The notes beneath the pieces were generated by a model, which saw nothing but the letters and a program-made list of their open reading frames with translations, was not told the origin of the DNA and did not search any database. Position numbers and translations under genes: made by a program. From JAOPZW01 sp963807305 (lineage in GTDB: Bacteria; Actinomycetota; Thermoleophilia; Solirubrobacterales; Solirubrobacteraceae): a stretch of DNA of 64,000 nucleotides. The stretch covers positions 682,001-746,000 of the forward strand of contig CAWEBN010000005.1 of NCBI GenBank assembly GCA_963807305.1, written 5' to 3'. Positions 34,966 through 43,686 of the stretch are shown here, one piece after another. Numbering within the stretch: the stretch's first letter is position 1; every line of letters begins with the position of its first letter.

Positions 34966-35856
34966 CTAGTCCTCCGGCGCCAGGATGAGGTCGAACCGCG
35001 CGCTGCGCCACGGCTCGGTCATCTCGCGGCCGTCGGGCGCGGTGCCGGCATCGTGGTGCTCGAAGGTCGCGAGCAGCGAGCTGCGCACGCCGAAGACCGC
35101 GTCGGTGTCGAGGTACTGGTCGGACTCGTCGAAGACGTGGGTGATGAGGGTCTGATAGCCGGGCGCGGTGACCTTGAAGTGGACGTGGGCGGGGCGCATC
35201 GGGCTGCGGCTGGTGGCCGCGAGCATGCTGCCGACCGGCCCGTCGGTCGGGATCGGGTAGGCCTCGGGCTGCACGGTCCAGAACCAGTAGCGGCCGTCGT
35301 CGGCCGAGTGCAGGTGCCCGCGTCCGCGGGCCTCGTCGAGGTCCTCGTACTGGACGTCGTAGAAGCCGTCCTCGTCGGCCTGCCAGATGTCGAGCAGCGC
35401 GCCGGGGATCGCCTCGCCGTCGGTCGAGCGCACCGTGCCGCTCATGAAGCACGGCGTCCCGGGCGCGCCGTTGGCGAGGTCGTCGCCGTTCTCGAAGGCG
35501 GGCGAGCCCTCGATGAAGAAGGGGCCGAAGACCGTCGACTCCGTGGCGCCGGGCGGCCGGCGGTGGTTCATGCCCACGACCAGCATCGACAGCCCGAGCG
35601 TGTCCGAGGCGAGCACGAACTCCTGGCGCTTGTCGTCGGTGATGTGGCCGGTGCGCGTGAGGAAGTCGATGGCGGCGAACCACTCCTCCTCGGTGAGCTG
35701 GACCTCGCTCGCGAAGGCGTGGAGATGGCGGACGAGCGCCTGCATGACCTCGCGCAGCCGCAGGTCGGGGGTGGCGTCGAAGCTGGCCTCGACGACCCTG
35801 GTCAGGTCGGCGTCGGCGAGGTCGCGGCGGTCTCTGGTGGCAGGTTGGTCGGTCAC
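34966..35856 (-). CDS. intradiol ring-cleavage dioxygenase (hydroxyquinol/catechol 1,2-dioxygenase type)
   Basis: A 296-residue non-heme Fe(III) dioxygenase. The N-terminal dimerisation domain of the catechol/hydroxyquinol class is present, then the iron ligands Tyr166 (DGFYD), Tyr200 (PEAYPIP), His224 and His226 (RPAHVHF). The 34-residue gap between the tyrosines and length near 296 match hydroxyquinol 1,2-dioxygenases, which give maleylacetate; catechol-cleaving relatives are close. The GTG at 35856 has GAAGG nearby. Maleylacetate reductase is absent from the window. Its presence with CoA-transferase and thiolase fits the oxoadipate route. Confidence 0.88.
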   Translation of the reverse strand: MTDQPATRDRRDLADADLTRVVEASFDATPDLRLREVMQALVRHLHAFASEVQLTEEEWFAAIDFLTRTGHITDDKRQEFVLASDTLGLSMLVVGMNHRRPPGATESTVFGPFFIEGSPAFENGDDLANGAPGTPCFMSGTVRSTDGEAIPGALLDIWQADEDGFYDVQYEDLDEARGRGHLHSADDGRYWFWTVQPEAYPIPTDGPVGSMLAATSRSPMRPAHVHFKVTAPGYQTLITHVFDESDQYLDTDAVFGVRSSLLATFEHHDAGTAPDGREMTEPWRSARFDLILAPED

Positions 35857-35906
35857 CCTTCGACCTTCGCGCGGGCCGCCCGACCTGTCAAGTGCCACTG
35901 CACGGT

Positions 35907-37280
35907 CTATGGGCCGTCTGGATCCAGCCAGCCGCCGAGCGCGGTCTCGAGCTCACGCGCCAGCGCCAGCAGCGCCCGCTCGTGGCCGCGGCGGCCGATG
36001 AGCTGCACGCCGACCGGCAGGCCCTCCGTCGTGCGCGCCACGGGGACCGCCACGGCCGGAAGGCCGAGCGCGCTGGCGTACGTGCACAGCGTGAGCTTGC
36101 CGCCAGGCCGCATGGGCTCGCCGTCCACCGGGCCGAAGCTCCCGCGCAGAGGCGGCGCGACGTCGGGCGCCACCGGGCACAGCGCGGCGCCGTGGCGCTC
36201 GAGCCACAGGTCGGCCTCGCGCTCGACGGCCAGCAGCCGCGCGAACGCCTCGAGGTAGGGCGCCAGCGCCGGCTCGAAGCCGCGCAGCGCATCGAGCATC
36301 TCGCGGGTCGGCGGCGAGAGCTCGTCCTCGCGTCCGTCCAGGTTCGCCACCATCCCGGTCGCTGCCTCGTGCACGAGCACGGTGTCGTAGGCCGCGCGGA
36401 CCTCGCGCTGGCCGGGCGGCCGCGCCGCGACGACGTCGTGGCCGGCGTCGCCCAGTGCGTCGGCCGCGCGGCCGACCGCCGCGCGGCAGGCCGCGGCCAC
36501 CGGCTGCAGCCCGTCGTCCTCGAAGACCGCGACGCCCGCCGGCGCCCCGACCGCCGGCTCCAGCGGCGCGAGCACCGCGAGGGCCAGCTCGAGGTCGTCG
36601 ACGCAGCGCGCCAGCGGGCCCACGGTGGCCATCATCCGCGGACCGGGGCCGTTGACCATCGGGTGGTGGTCGGCCCAGGGCACAGTGTCGCGTCCGGGCC
36701 GCAGGCCGAAGAGGCCGCAGCAGTGGGCGGGGCAGCGGATCGAGCCGCCGTAGTCGGAGCCCATGCCGAGCGCCGTCATCGCGCTGGCCAGCGCCGCCGC
36801 CTCACCCCCCGACGAGCCGCCGGCCGAGCGGGTGATGTCGTGAGGGTTGCCGGTCGCACCGAACAGCTCGTTGTAGGTGTCCCAGTGCCCGCAGAACTCG
36901 GGGACGTTCGTCTTGCCCAGCAGGATCGCGCCCGCGTCGCGCAGGCGGCGCAGCGGCACCGCGTCGGCGTCGTCGACGTGGTCGGCGAACAGGCGCGAGC
37001 CGTTCGGCGAGGGCATGCCGGCCGCCGCGATCGGATCCTTGGCCGTGAAGGGCACGCCGTGCAGAGGGCCCAAGTGCTCGCCACGGGCGAGCGCCGCGTC
37101 GGCCTCGACGGCCTCGGCACGCGCCTCGTCCAGGCGCGGGAGGACGAGCGCGTTGACCTGCGGATCGCGCTCGGCGATGCGCGCCGCATGAGCGTCGAAG
37201 AGCTCGACGGCGCTCACCTCGCGCTGGTGGATCGCCTGCGCCATCCATGTCGCAGACGCCTTGACGAGCTGCTCGGACAT
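35907..37280 (-). CDS. amidase-signature family amidase
   Basis: A 457-residue amidase. The Ser-cisSer-Lys triad is seen as Lys81 (PFTAKD), cis-Ser in GGSSGG (154-159) and nucleophile Ser180 (GSDYGGSIRCPA). Length and layout fit bacterial amidases acting on small amides. It is followed by the dioxygenase on the same strand with a 50-bp gap and preceded by a small hypothetical gene. Substrate not inferable. It is not GatA: no GatB/GatC neighbours, and the C-terminal half is unlike GatA. Confidence 0.88.
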   Translation of the reverse strand: MSEQLVKASATWMAQAIHQREVSAVELFDAHAARIAERDPQVNALVLPRLDEARAEAVEADAALARGEHLGPLHGVPFTAKDPIAAAGMPSPNGSRLFADHVDDADAVPLRRLRDAGAILLGKTNVPEFCGHWDTYNELFGATGNPHDITRSAGGSSGGEAAALASAMTALGMGSDYGGSIRCPAHCCGLFGLRPGRDTVPWADHHPMVNGPGPRMMATVGPLARCVDDLELALAVLAPLEPAVGAPAGVAVFEDDGLQPVAAACRAAVGRAADALGDAGHDVVAARPPGQREVRAAYDTVLVHEAATGMVANLDGREDELSPPTREMLDALRGFEPALAPYLEAFARLLAVEREADLWLERHGAALCPVAPDVAPPLRGSFGPVDGEPMRPGGKLTLCTYASALGLPAVAVPVARTTEGLPVGVQLIGRRGHERALLALARELETALGGWLDPDGP

Positions 37281-37295
37281 GGTCCGGCGCTGAGC

Positions 37296-37556
37296 CTAGT
37301 TCATGGCGAGCGACGCGGCGGCCAGCGCATCCTGGGCGGCCCCGGCGCGATCGGCAGCGGCCCGGTAGACCGCGAAGGCGGGGCGGTCGCCGCGCTCCTG
37401 CCACGCGTCGTATGCCAGGGCCGCATCAGCCTCCGCGGCGGCCCAGGCGCAGCGCAGCGGGTCCTCGTCGAGCGTGGTGGCGAAGGCGCTCGTGAGGACG
37501 AGCTCGCCGGTCGAGCGGAGGGCCTGGAAGCAGACCTGGAGGCGCTCTGAGGACAT
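37296..37556 (-). CDS. hypothetical protein, 86 residues
   Basis: An 86-residue helical protein starting at ATG 37556 (MSSERLQVCFQALRSTGELV). It is Ala/Asp-rich with paired helices that could form a coiled bundle. No family recognised. It ends 15 bp before the amidase start on the same strand, so co-transcription with the amidase is probable. Confidence 0.5.
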   Translation of the reverse strand: MSSERLQVCFQALRSTGELVLTSAFATTLDEDPLRCAWAAAEADAALAYDAWQERGDRPAFAVYRAAADRAGAAQDALAAASLAMN

Positions 37557-37653
37557 GCCGTGTCGTCTCGTGCAGCTCGCATCCGTTACGAGCCAAGGCC
37601 GGCCTTCACCCAAGTGATGCAACGTTCGGCGACGACGAGGAGACTCCCCAGCG

Positions 37654-39381
37654 ATGGCGCTCCTCATGCTCTTCGCGCTGGTCGCCGGAGCGGGCACGGC
37701 GCTCAGCCCCTGCGTGCTGCCCGTGCTGCCCGCCCTGCTGAGCGCCGGGGTGACCGGCGGGCGCCGCCGCCCGGTCGGGATCGCCCTCGGCCTGGCCGCC
37801 ACCTTCACGGTGACGATCGTCGGCCTGGCCAGCGTCATCGACGGTGTGGGGCTCGGGCCCGGGGTGACGCGGACGTTGGCCGTCGTCGTCCTCATCGGCT
37901 TCGGCATCGTCGTCGCGGTGCCGTCGCTGGCCGCGCGCCTGGAGGCGCCGCTGGCGCGGCTCTCGCGCCTGGGCCCGCGCGGACGCGGCGACGGCTTCGC
38001 GTCGGGCCTGCTCGTCGGCGGGGCGCTGGGCTTCGTCTACGCGCCGTGCGCGGGGCCGATCCTGGCCGCCGTCATCGCCGTCGGAGCCGCGTCGTCGCGC
38101 ACCGTGCCCGTCGGCCTCGCCTTCGCGCTGGGCTCTGCGCTCGTGCTGCTGGCCCTCTCGCTGGGCGGGCGCGCCCTGGCCGGGCGCGTGCGGTCCACCG
38201 GGCGCGGACCGGGCCTGCAGCGCGCGCTGGCCGCCGTGCTCATCGTCACCGGCATCGCCATGGCGACGAACCTCGACGTGCGCTTCCAGTCGGCCATCGC
38301 CAACCATCTGCCCGCGGCGCTCGTCAACCCGACGCACGGCCTCGAGACCTCGCACGCCGTGTCCAGCCGGCTGAACGACCTGCGCGGCCCGTCGCGCTTC
38401 GCGGTCGCGGCCACCGGGCGCCAGGGCGTCGAAGCGGCGCGCCTGCCGCACCTCGGCCCCGCGCCGGAGTTCACGGGCAACCAGCGCTGGTTCAACACCC
38501 CCGGCGGCAGGCCGCTGAGCCTCGCGGCGCTGCGCGGCAAGGTCGTGCTCGTCGACTTCTGGACCTATACGTGCATCAACTGCCTGCGCACGCTGCCCTA
38601 CATCGAGGCGTGGGACGCGCGCTATCGCCGCGACGGCCTGGTCATCGTCGGCGTCCACTCGCCGGAGTTCCCCTTCGAGCGCGATGCCGGCAACGTGGCG
38701 GCCGCCATCCACCGCGAGGGGATCCGCTATCCGGTGGTGCAGGACAACAAGCTCGCGACCTGGGACGCCTGGGGCAACCAGTACTGGCCCGCCGACTACC
38801 TCATCGACGCGCGCGGCCAGGTCCGCGACGCGCACTTCGGCGAGGGCGACTACGACCGGACCGAGATGAACATCCGGGCGCTCCTGACCGAGGCCGGCCA
38901 TCCCAACCCGGGCGCGATGGCCGACCCCAAGGGCGCGCTGCACCCGACGGCGCTGGCGACGCCCGAGACCTACCTCGGCCTCGCGCGCGCCGAGCGCTTC
39001 GACCCGCCGCCGCTGCGCGGCACACACACCTACGCGCAGCCGCCCAAGCTCGCGACGAGCCACTTCGCGCTGTCGGGCACCTGGGCCGAGGACGACGTCG
39101 CCGCGACGGCGGGCGCGGACGCCGCCATCCACGCGGCGATCGTCGGCAAGGACGCCTATCTCGTCCTGAGCCCGCCGCGAGGTGGCGCCGGCGACGTGCG
39201 CGTGGAGCTGGACGGCCGCCCGATCGCCGACGATCGCGCGGGCGCCGACGTCCACCACGGTGTGGTGCACGTCGATCGCCAGCGCCTTTACCACCTCGTC
39301 TCGGCGCCGGACAGCGAGCACCACGTGCTCACGCTGAGGGTCGGGACGGGAGTCCAGGCCTACGCCTTCACGTTCGGATAG
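37654..39381 (+). CDS. dipZ: DipZ-like protein: CcdA/DsbD membrane domain fused to thioredoxin domain
   Basis: A 575-residue inner-membrane thiol-disulfide protein. The first 210 residues hold six helices with the two conserved cysteines of CcdA (GTALSPCVLPVLPALLSAG and VYAPCAGPILA). Then comes an extracytoplasmic thioredoxin-like domain with CINC at 307-310 (FWTYTCINCLRTLPY), and a C-terminal beta domain typical of mycobacterial DipZ. It carries electrons from the cytoplasm to oxidised extracytoplasmic proteins. ATG 37654 has GGAGACTCC before it. Monocistronic. Confidence 0.9.
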   Translation: MALLMLFALVAGAGTALSPCVLPVLPALLSAGVTGGRRRPVGIALGLAATFTVTIVGLASVIDGVGLGPGVTRTLAVVVLIGFGIVVAVPSLAARLEAPLARLSRLGPRGRGDGFASGLLVGGALGFVYAPCAGPILAAVIAVGAASSRTVPVGLAFALGSALVLLALSLGGRALAGRVRSTGRGPGLQRALAAVLIVTGIAMATNLDVRFQSAIANHLPAALVNPTHGLETSHAVSSRLNDLRGPSRFAVAATGRQGVEAARLPHLGPAPEFTGNQRWFNTPGGRPLSLAALRGKVVLVDFWTYTCINCLRTLPYIEAWDARYRRDGLVIVGVHSPEFPFERDAGNVAAAIHREGIRYPVVQDNKLATWDAWGNQYWPADYLIDARGQVRDAHFGEGDYDRTEMNIRALLTEAGHPNPGAMADPKGALHPTALATPETYLGLARAERFDPPPLRGTHTYAQPPKLATSHFALSGTWAEDDVAATAGADAAIHAAIVGKDAYLVLSPPRGGAGDVRVELDGRPIADDRAGADVHHGVVHVDRQRLYHLVSAPDSEHHVLTLRVGTGVQAYAFTFG

Positions 39382-39491
39382 CGTCGGCCCAGCGCGGCGC
39401 GCCTCGAAGCGGCGCAGGCGCAGGACACGGACATCCCACGAGTCGCGACGACCGCTGGCGGTCGAGCACTCGCAGCGGCGAACATGTGCCG

Positions 39492-42100
39492 ATGGGCGAC
39501 GGCGCGACGACGAGCACGGTGGAGCTGCTCGAGCGCTCCGCCCAGCTCGACGCCCTCGACGGCCACCGCGTCGCGGTCGGCGAACAGGGCCGCGGAAGGC
39601 TCGTGCTGATCGCCGGTGAGGCGGGGATCGGCAAGACGGCGCTCGTGCGGTCGTTCTGCGCTCGAGCGGGTCAGGGCCGAATCCTGTGGGGCGCGTGCGA
39701 CGCGCTCTTCACCCCGCGCCCGCTCGGCCCCCTCGTGGACATCGCCGACGAGGTGGGCGGCGAGCTCGGCGCGGCGGTGGCCGAGGGGGCCGCTGCCGGC
39801 GCCCTCGTCGGGGCGCTGGCGCGATCGCTGCGCGCGCGGCCGCCGGACATCGTCGTCCTCGAGGACCTCCACTGGGCCGACGAGGCCACGCTCGACGTCC
39901 TGCGCCTGCTCGCTCGGCGCATCGAGGGGCTCCCCGCGCTGGTGCTCGTCACCTATCGCGACGACGAGCTCGATGCGCGCCACCCGCTGCGGATCGTCCT
40001 CGGCGAGCTGCCCAGCGGCTCGGCGGCGCGACTGGCCCTGCCGCCGCTCTCCGCCCAGGGGGTGGCCGAGCTGGCCGGCTCGGTCGGCGTCGACCCCGCC
40101 GAGCTGCATCGCCGGACCGCCGGCAACCCGTTCTACGTGACCGAGGTGCTCGCGGCCGCCGACGCCGAGATCCCCGAGACCGTCCGCGACGCCGTGCTCG
40201 CCCGCGCCGCGCGGCTCGACGACTCCGAGCGCGCGCTGCTGGACGCCGTGGCCATCGCACCGATGCGCGCCGAGCTGTCATTGCTCTCGGCGCTGGCCGA
40301 CGGCGAGCTCGATCCCCTCGACGGGTGCCTGGCCTCGGGCGTGCTGCGGGCCGAGCGCGACGCCGTGAGCTTCCGCCACGAGATCGCGCGGGTGGCCGTG
40401 GAAGAGGCCCTGGCGCCCCACCGCCGCCTGGCACTGCACCGGCGGGCGCTCGCCGCGCTCGCCGAGGGCGCGCGCCCCGATCCCGCCCGCCTCGCCCACC
40501 ACGCCGAGGCGGCCGACGACGCCGAGGCGGTGCAGCGCTACGCCCCGGCGGCCGGGGAGCGGGCGGCGATGCTCGGGTCCCATCGCGAGGCGGCCGCGCA
40601 GTTCGCCCGCGCACTGCGCCACGGTGACGGCCTGCCGTCCGCTCGGCGCGCGGAGCTGCTGGAGCGCCGCTCCTACGAGTGCTACCTGACCCACGACATC
40701 GCCGGCGCCATCGAGGCGCGCCGGAGCGCGCTCGAGGAGCACCGCGCGACGGGCGACACTCGCCGCCAGGGCGACACGCACCGCTGGCTCTCGCGCCTGG
40801 CGTGGTTCGAGGGCAGCGCAAGAGCCGAGGTGGAGGCGCGGCGGGCGGTCGAGCTGCTCGAGCTGCTCGCGCCCGGGCGCGAGCTCGCGATGGCCTACAG
40901 CAACATGGCGCAGCTGCGGATGCTGGCCAGCGACCAGCCCGGCGCGACCACCTGGGGCGAGCGGGCCATCGAGCTCGCCGAGCGCCTCGGCGAGACCGAG
41001 ATCGTGGTCCACGCGCTCAACAACGTGGGCACGGCCGAGTTGGAGCAGGAGATGCCGGACGGGGTCGCCAAGCTCGAACGCAGTCTCGCGCTGGCGCTCG
41101 AGGCGGCCCTCCAGGAGCACGTGGCCCGCGCGTACACCAATCTGGGCACGTGCTCGGTGTCGATACGCGCGTACGCGATCGGGGATCGTCATCTCGAGGC
41201 CGGCATCGGCTACTGCGTTGAGCACGACCTCACCTTGTGGGTCGACTACATGGCCGGATGGCGGGCGCGCTCCGAGCTCGACCAGGGGCACTGGGATGCC
41301 GCCACGGCCACAGCCACGGGCGTGCTGGCGGCGCACGACATCCCGGCGCCGACGCGCATCACCCCGCTGACGGTGCTCGGCCGCCTGCGCGCGCGCCGGG
41401 GCGACCCCGATCCATGGGCTCCGCTCGACGAGGCGCTCGAGCTCGCGCGCGGCACGGGCGAGGTGCAGCGCCTGGCACCGGTGGCCGCCGCCCGCGCGGA
41501 GGCGCGGTGGCTCGCCGGCGAGAGCGAGGCGATCGCGGCCGAGACCGATGCCGTCCTCGCGCTCGAGCAGTTCCATCGCTGGGCCGGCGGCGAGCTCTAT
41601 CTCTGGCGCGGTCGCGCGGGCATCGTCGAACCCTTCGGCGCGACCTCGTCGCCGAGCCGTTCCGCCTCGAGCTGGCCGGCGACTACGAGCGGGCGGCCGA
41701 GCGCTGGACCGCGATGGGCTGCCCGTACGAGGCGGCGCTGGCCCGGGGCCACGCCGACGACGACGCCGTACAGCGGCGAGGGCTGGCCGAGCTTCAGCGC
41801 CTCGGCGCCCACCCGGCGGCCCGCCGCGTCGCGCGCGGCCTACGCGAGCGCGGCCTGCGCGACGTCAGCCGGGGGCCGCGGGCCGCGACCCGCGAGAACC
41901 CCGCCGGGCTGACGACGCGCGAGCTCGAGGTCGTCGCGCTCGTGGCCGAGGGGCTCCGCAACGCGGAGATCGCCGGGCGGCTGTTCCTCTCCGAGAAGAC
42001 GGTGGCCCACCACGTCTCGGCCATCCTGCGCAAGCTCGGGGTTGCCACGCGCAGTCAGGCCGGTGCGGAGGCCGCCCGCCTCGGGATCGTCGAAAGATAG
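39492..42100 (+). pseudogene. large LuxR-family ATPase regulator with a one-base frameshift
   Basis: A LAL-type regulator (about 869 residues if intact). An AAA/STAND ATPase begins with Walker A GEAGIGKT (42-49) and Walker B VVLEDLHWADE, then TPR-like helical repeats, then a C-terminal LuxR HTH (LTTRELEVVALVAEGLRNAEIA). The frame changes between about 41630 and 41650: WRGRAGIVEPFG continues sensibly only in another frame (RDLVAEPFRLELAGDYERAA), so one base is missing. Without it the protein stops at 41912 in an unrelated frame and lacks the HTH. A sequencing error and a true mutation cannot be told apart here. The Walker regions are intact. Confidence 0.75.
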
Positions 42101-42203
42101 GCAGTCCTCCCGATGTGGGTAGCGGTGCGCGGGCGTACGGTCGCCGCGTGCCCAGAACAACCACCGCAACCGAAAACCTCATGACTCCCGAAAGGGGAAC
42201 CAC

Positions 42204-42743
42204 ATGGACCTGTATGTGATCCTGCGCCGCAGCGGCTGGCGCTCGCCCGAGGATCTCGGCGAGGCGGCCGGGCGCTCCAAGGAGGTCGCGGACGCCGACA
42301 TGCCCGACGACATCAAGTGGATCCGCAGCTACGTCCTCGAAGAGGGCGGTGGCTCGGTCGGCACCGTCTGCATCTACCAGGCGTCGAGCCCCGAGGCGAT
42401 CCGCAAGCACGCCAAGCTCGCCGACCTGCCCGTCGACGAGATCATCGCGGTCGCCGACACCGTCGTCATCCGTCCCGATCCCGCAGCCGGCCAACGCCTG
42501 ACGCGACCCCTGGGGGCCCTATCCGGCGCCGGGGGCGGCGACCAACGCGGTCGTCGCCCCCGGTCCGTCGGGTCAGCCGTCGTGCCTCGCGACGCGACCG
42601 TGACCACCCCACTGCTGTTGATCAACGCGCCTGTGTACGCGGCGGTGATCGTGCGCCGGCCCACCTCCAGCGCCGTGGTGGCGACGCTCGCCGTGCCGCC
42701 GGTCAGCGCGGTCGACGGCCCGATCGTCGTGGGCCTTCGCTGA
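42204..42743 (+). CDS. DUF4242 (SCO4226-like) protein with an abnormal C-terminal extension
   Basis: The first 95 or so residues (MDLYVILRRSGWRSPEDLGE to VADTVVIRPDP) are a complete DUF4242 domain, a ferredoxin-like fold family with nickel-binding members. The frame then runs on for another 80 residues of unlike composition through a strong hairpin and antisense to Ig-like debris. A single surplus C near 42480 would explain this: without it the frame would read PQPANA and stop at TGA 42499-42501, 28 bp before the hairpin. ATG 42204 follows GAAAGGGGAAC. Confidence 0.7.
   Translation: MDLYVILRRSGWRSPEDLGEAAGRSKEVADADMPDDIKWIRSYVLEEGGGSVGTVCIYQASSPEAIRKHAKLADLPVDEIIAVADTVVIRPDPAAGQRLTRPLGALSGAGGGDQRGRRPRSVGSAVVPRDATVTTPLLLINAPVYAAVIVRRPTSSAVVATLAVPPVSAVDGPIVVGLR
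42529..42563 (+). terminator. hairpin after the DUF4242 domain
   Basis: CCGGGGGCGGCGACC (42529-42543) pairs with GGTCGTCGCCCCCGG (42549-42563), 15 bp with one mismatch and a 5-nt loop. It probably terminated the original DUF4242 transcript, and now lies inside the extended frame. Confidence 0.55.
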
Positions 42744-42850
42744 ACTGCACGCTGCCCGTGGGGTCGTCATCGCCGCGGTCGTGTCGGCGACGGTGGCGGT
42801 GAGGACCACGGACTGACCCCAGACGGACGCGGTCGGCGATGCAACGAATC
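42570..42850 (-). pseudogene. remnant of a bacterial Ig-like repeat domain (Big_3_5-like), antisense to DUF4242 tail
   Basis: On the minus strand three frames, read in order, give one Ig-like repeat: ASVWGQSVVLTATVADT (about 42830-42780), PTGSVQFSEG (42770-42735) and TGGTASVATTALEVGRRTIT then AAYTGALINSSG (42710-42610). The order and motifs match the common Gly/Thr-rich Ig-like domain of secreted cell-surface proteins. At least two frame changes separate the pieces, no start or stop frame is intact, and no other part of the protein remains. It is debris from a larger adhesin-like gene. Confidence 0.5.
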
Positions 42851-42873
42851 CCGCGCTGAGCGGTCGATAAGAC

Positions 42874-43623
42874 ATGCCCAAGCTCACCGCCGAGCAGGAG
42901 CGCCTGTGCGAGGAGTCCCGGTGGGACTTCTCGGACCTCAGCGCCCTGTACATCAACTGCACGCTCAAGCGTTCGCCCGAGGTCTCCCACACCCAGGGTC
43001 TCGCCGACCTGTCGATCGCGGTCATGGAGCGAAACGGCGTCGCCGTGGAGACGATCCGCGCCGTCGACCACGAGATCGCCACCGGCGTGTACCCGGACAT
43101 GACCGAGCACGGGTGGGAACGCGACGACTGGCCGGCGCTCTCCGAGAAGGTCCTGGCCGCCGACATCCTCGTCCTCACCTCGCCGATCTGGCTGGGGGAG
43201 AAGTCGTCGGTCTGCACACGCGTCATCGAGCGCCTCTACGGCAACAGCCACATCCTCAACGAGGCGGGCCAGTACGCCTACTACGGGCGGGTCGGCGGCT
43301 GCCTGATCACCGGCAACGAGGACGGCGCCAAGCACTGCGCGATGAACATCCTCTACTCGCTGCAGCACCTGGGCTACGTCATCCCACCGCAGGCCGACTC
43401 GGCGTGGCTGGGCGAGGCGGGCCCCGGCCCGAGCTATCTGGACCCGGGGTCGGGCGGGCCGGACAACGACTTCACCAACCGCAACACGACCTTCCTGACC
43501 TGGAACCTGCTGCACATGGCGCGGATGCTCAAGGACGCCGGCGGGATCCCGGCCCATGGCAATCAGCGCTCGGCCTGGGACGCCGGCTGCCGCTTCGACT
43601 TCGCCAACCCGGACTACCGCTGA
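42874..43623 (+). CDS. flavodoxin-fold NAD(P)H-dependent oxidoreductase
   Basis: A 249-residue flavodoxin-like protein. ALYINCTLKRSPEVSHTQGL is the FMN-phosphate region, VLTSPIWLGEKSSVCTRVIERL the second flavin loop, and YYGRVGGCLITGNEDGAKHC the third. This matches the NADPH-dependent FMN reductase/flavodoxin group. Start ATG 42874. Single gene with no operon partner. Possible roles are quinone reduction or supplying reduced flavin, including to the monooxygenase at 3.0 kb, but that is speculation. Confidence 0.8.
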   Translation: MPKLTAEQERLCEESRWDFSDLSALYINCTLKRSPEVSHTQGLADLSIAVMERNGVAVETIRAVDHEIATGVYPDMTEHGWERDDWPALSEKVLAADILVLTSPIWLGEKSSVCTRVIERLYGNSHILNEAGQYAYYGRVGGCLITGNEDGAKHCAMNILYSLQHLGYVIPPQADSAWLGEAGPGPSYLDPGSGGPDNDFTNRNTTFLTWNLLHMARMLKDAGGIPAHGNQRSAWDAGCRFDFANPDYR

Positions 43624-43686
43624 TTCCGACCTCGACGGGCGAGCGCGCCCGGCAGCACTCTGCGCATCCGTAGGCTTCAGCGCGGG

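Noticed and set aside
37654..39324. minus-strand frame over DipZ
   Set aside because: Antisense shadow, rich in Arg/His/Asp, without start context.
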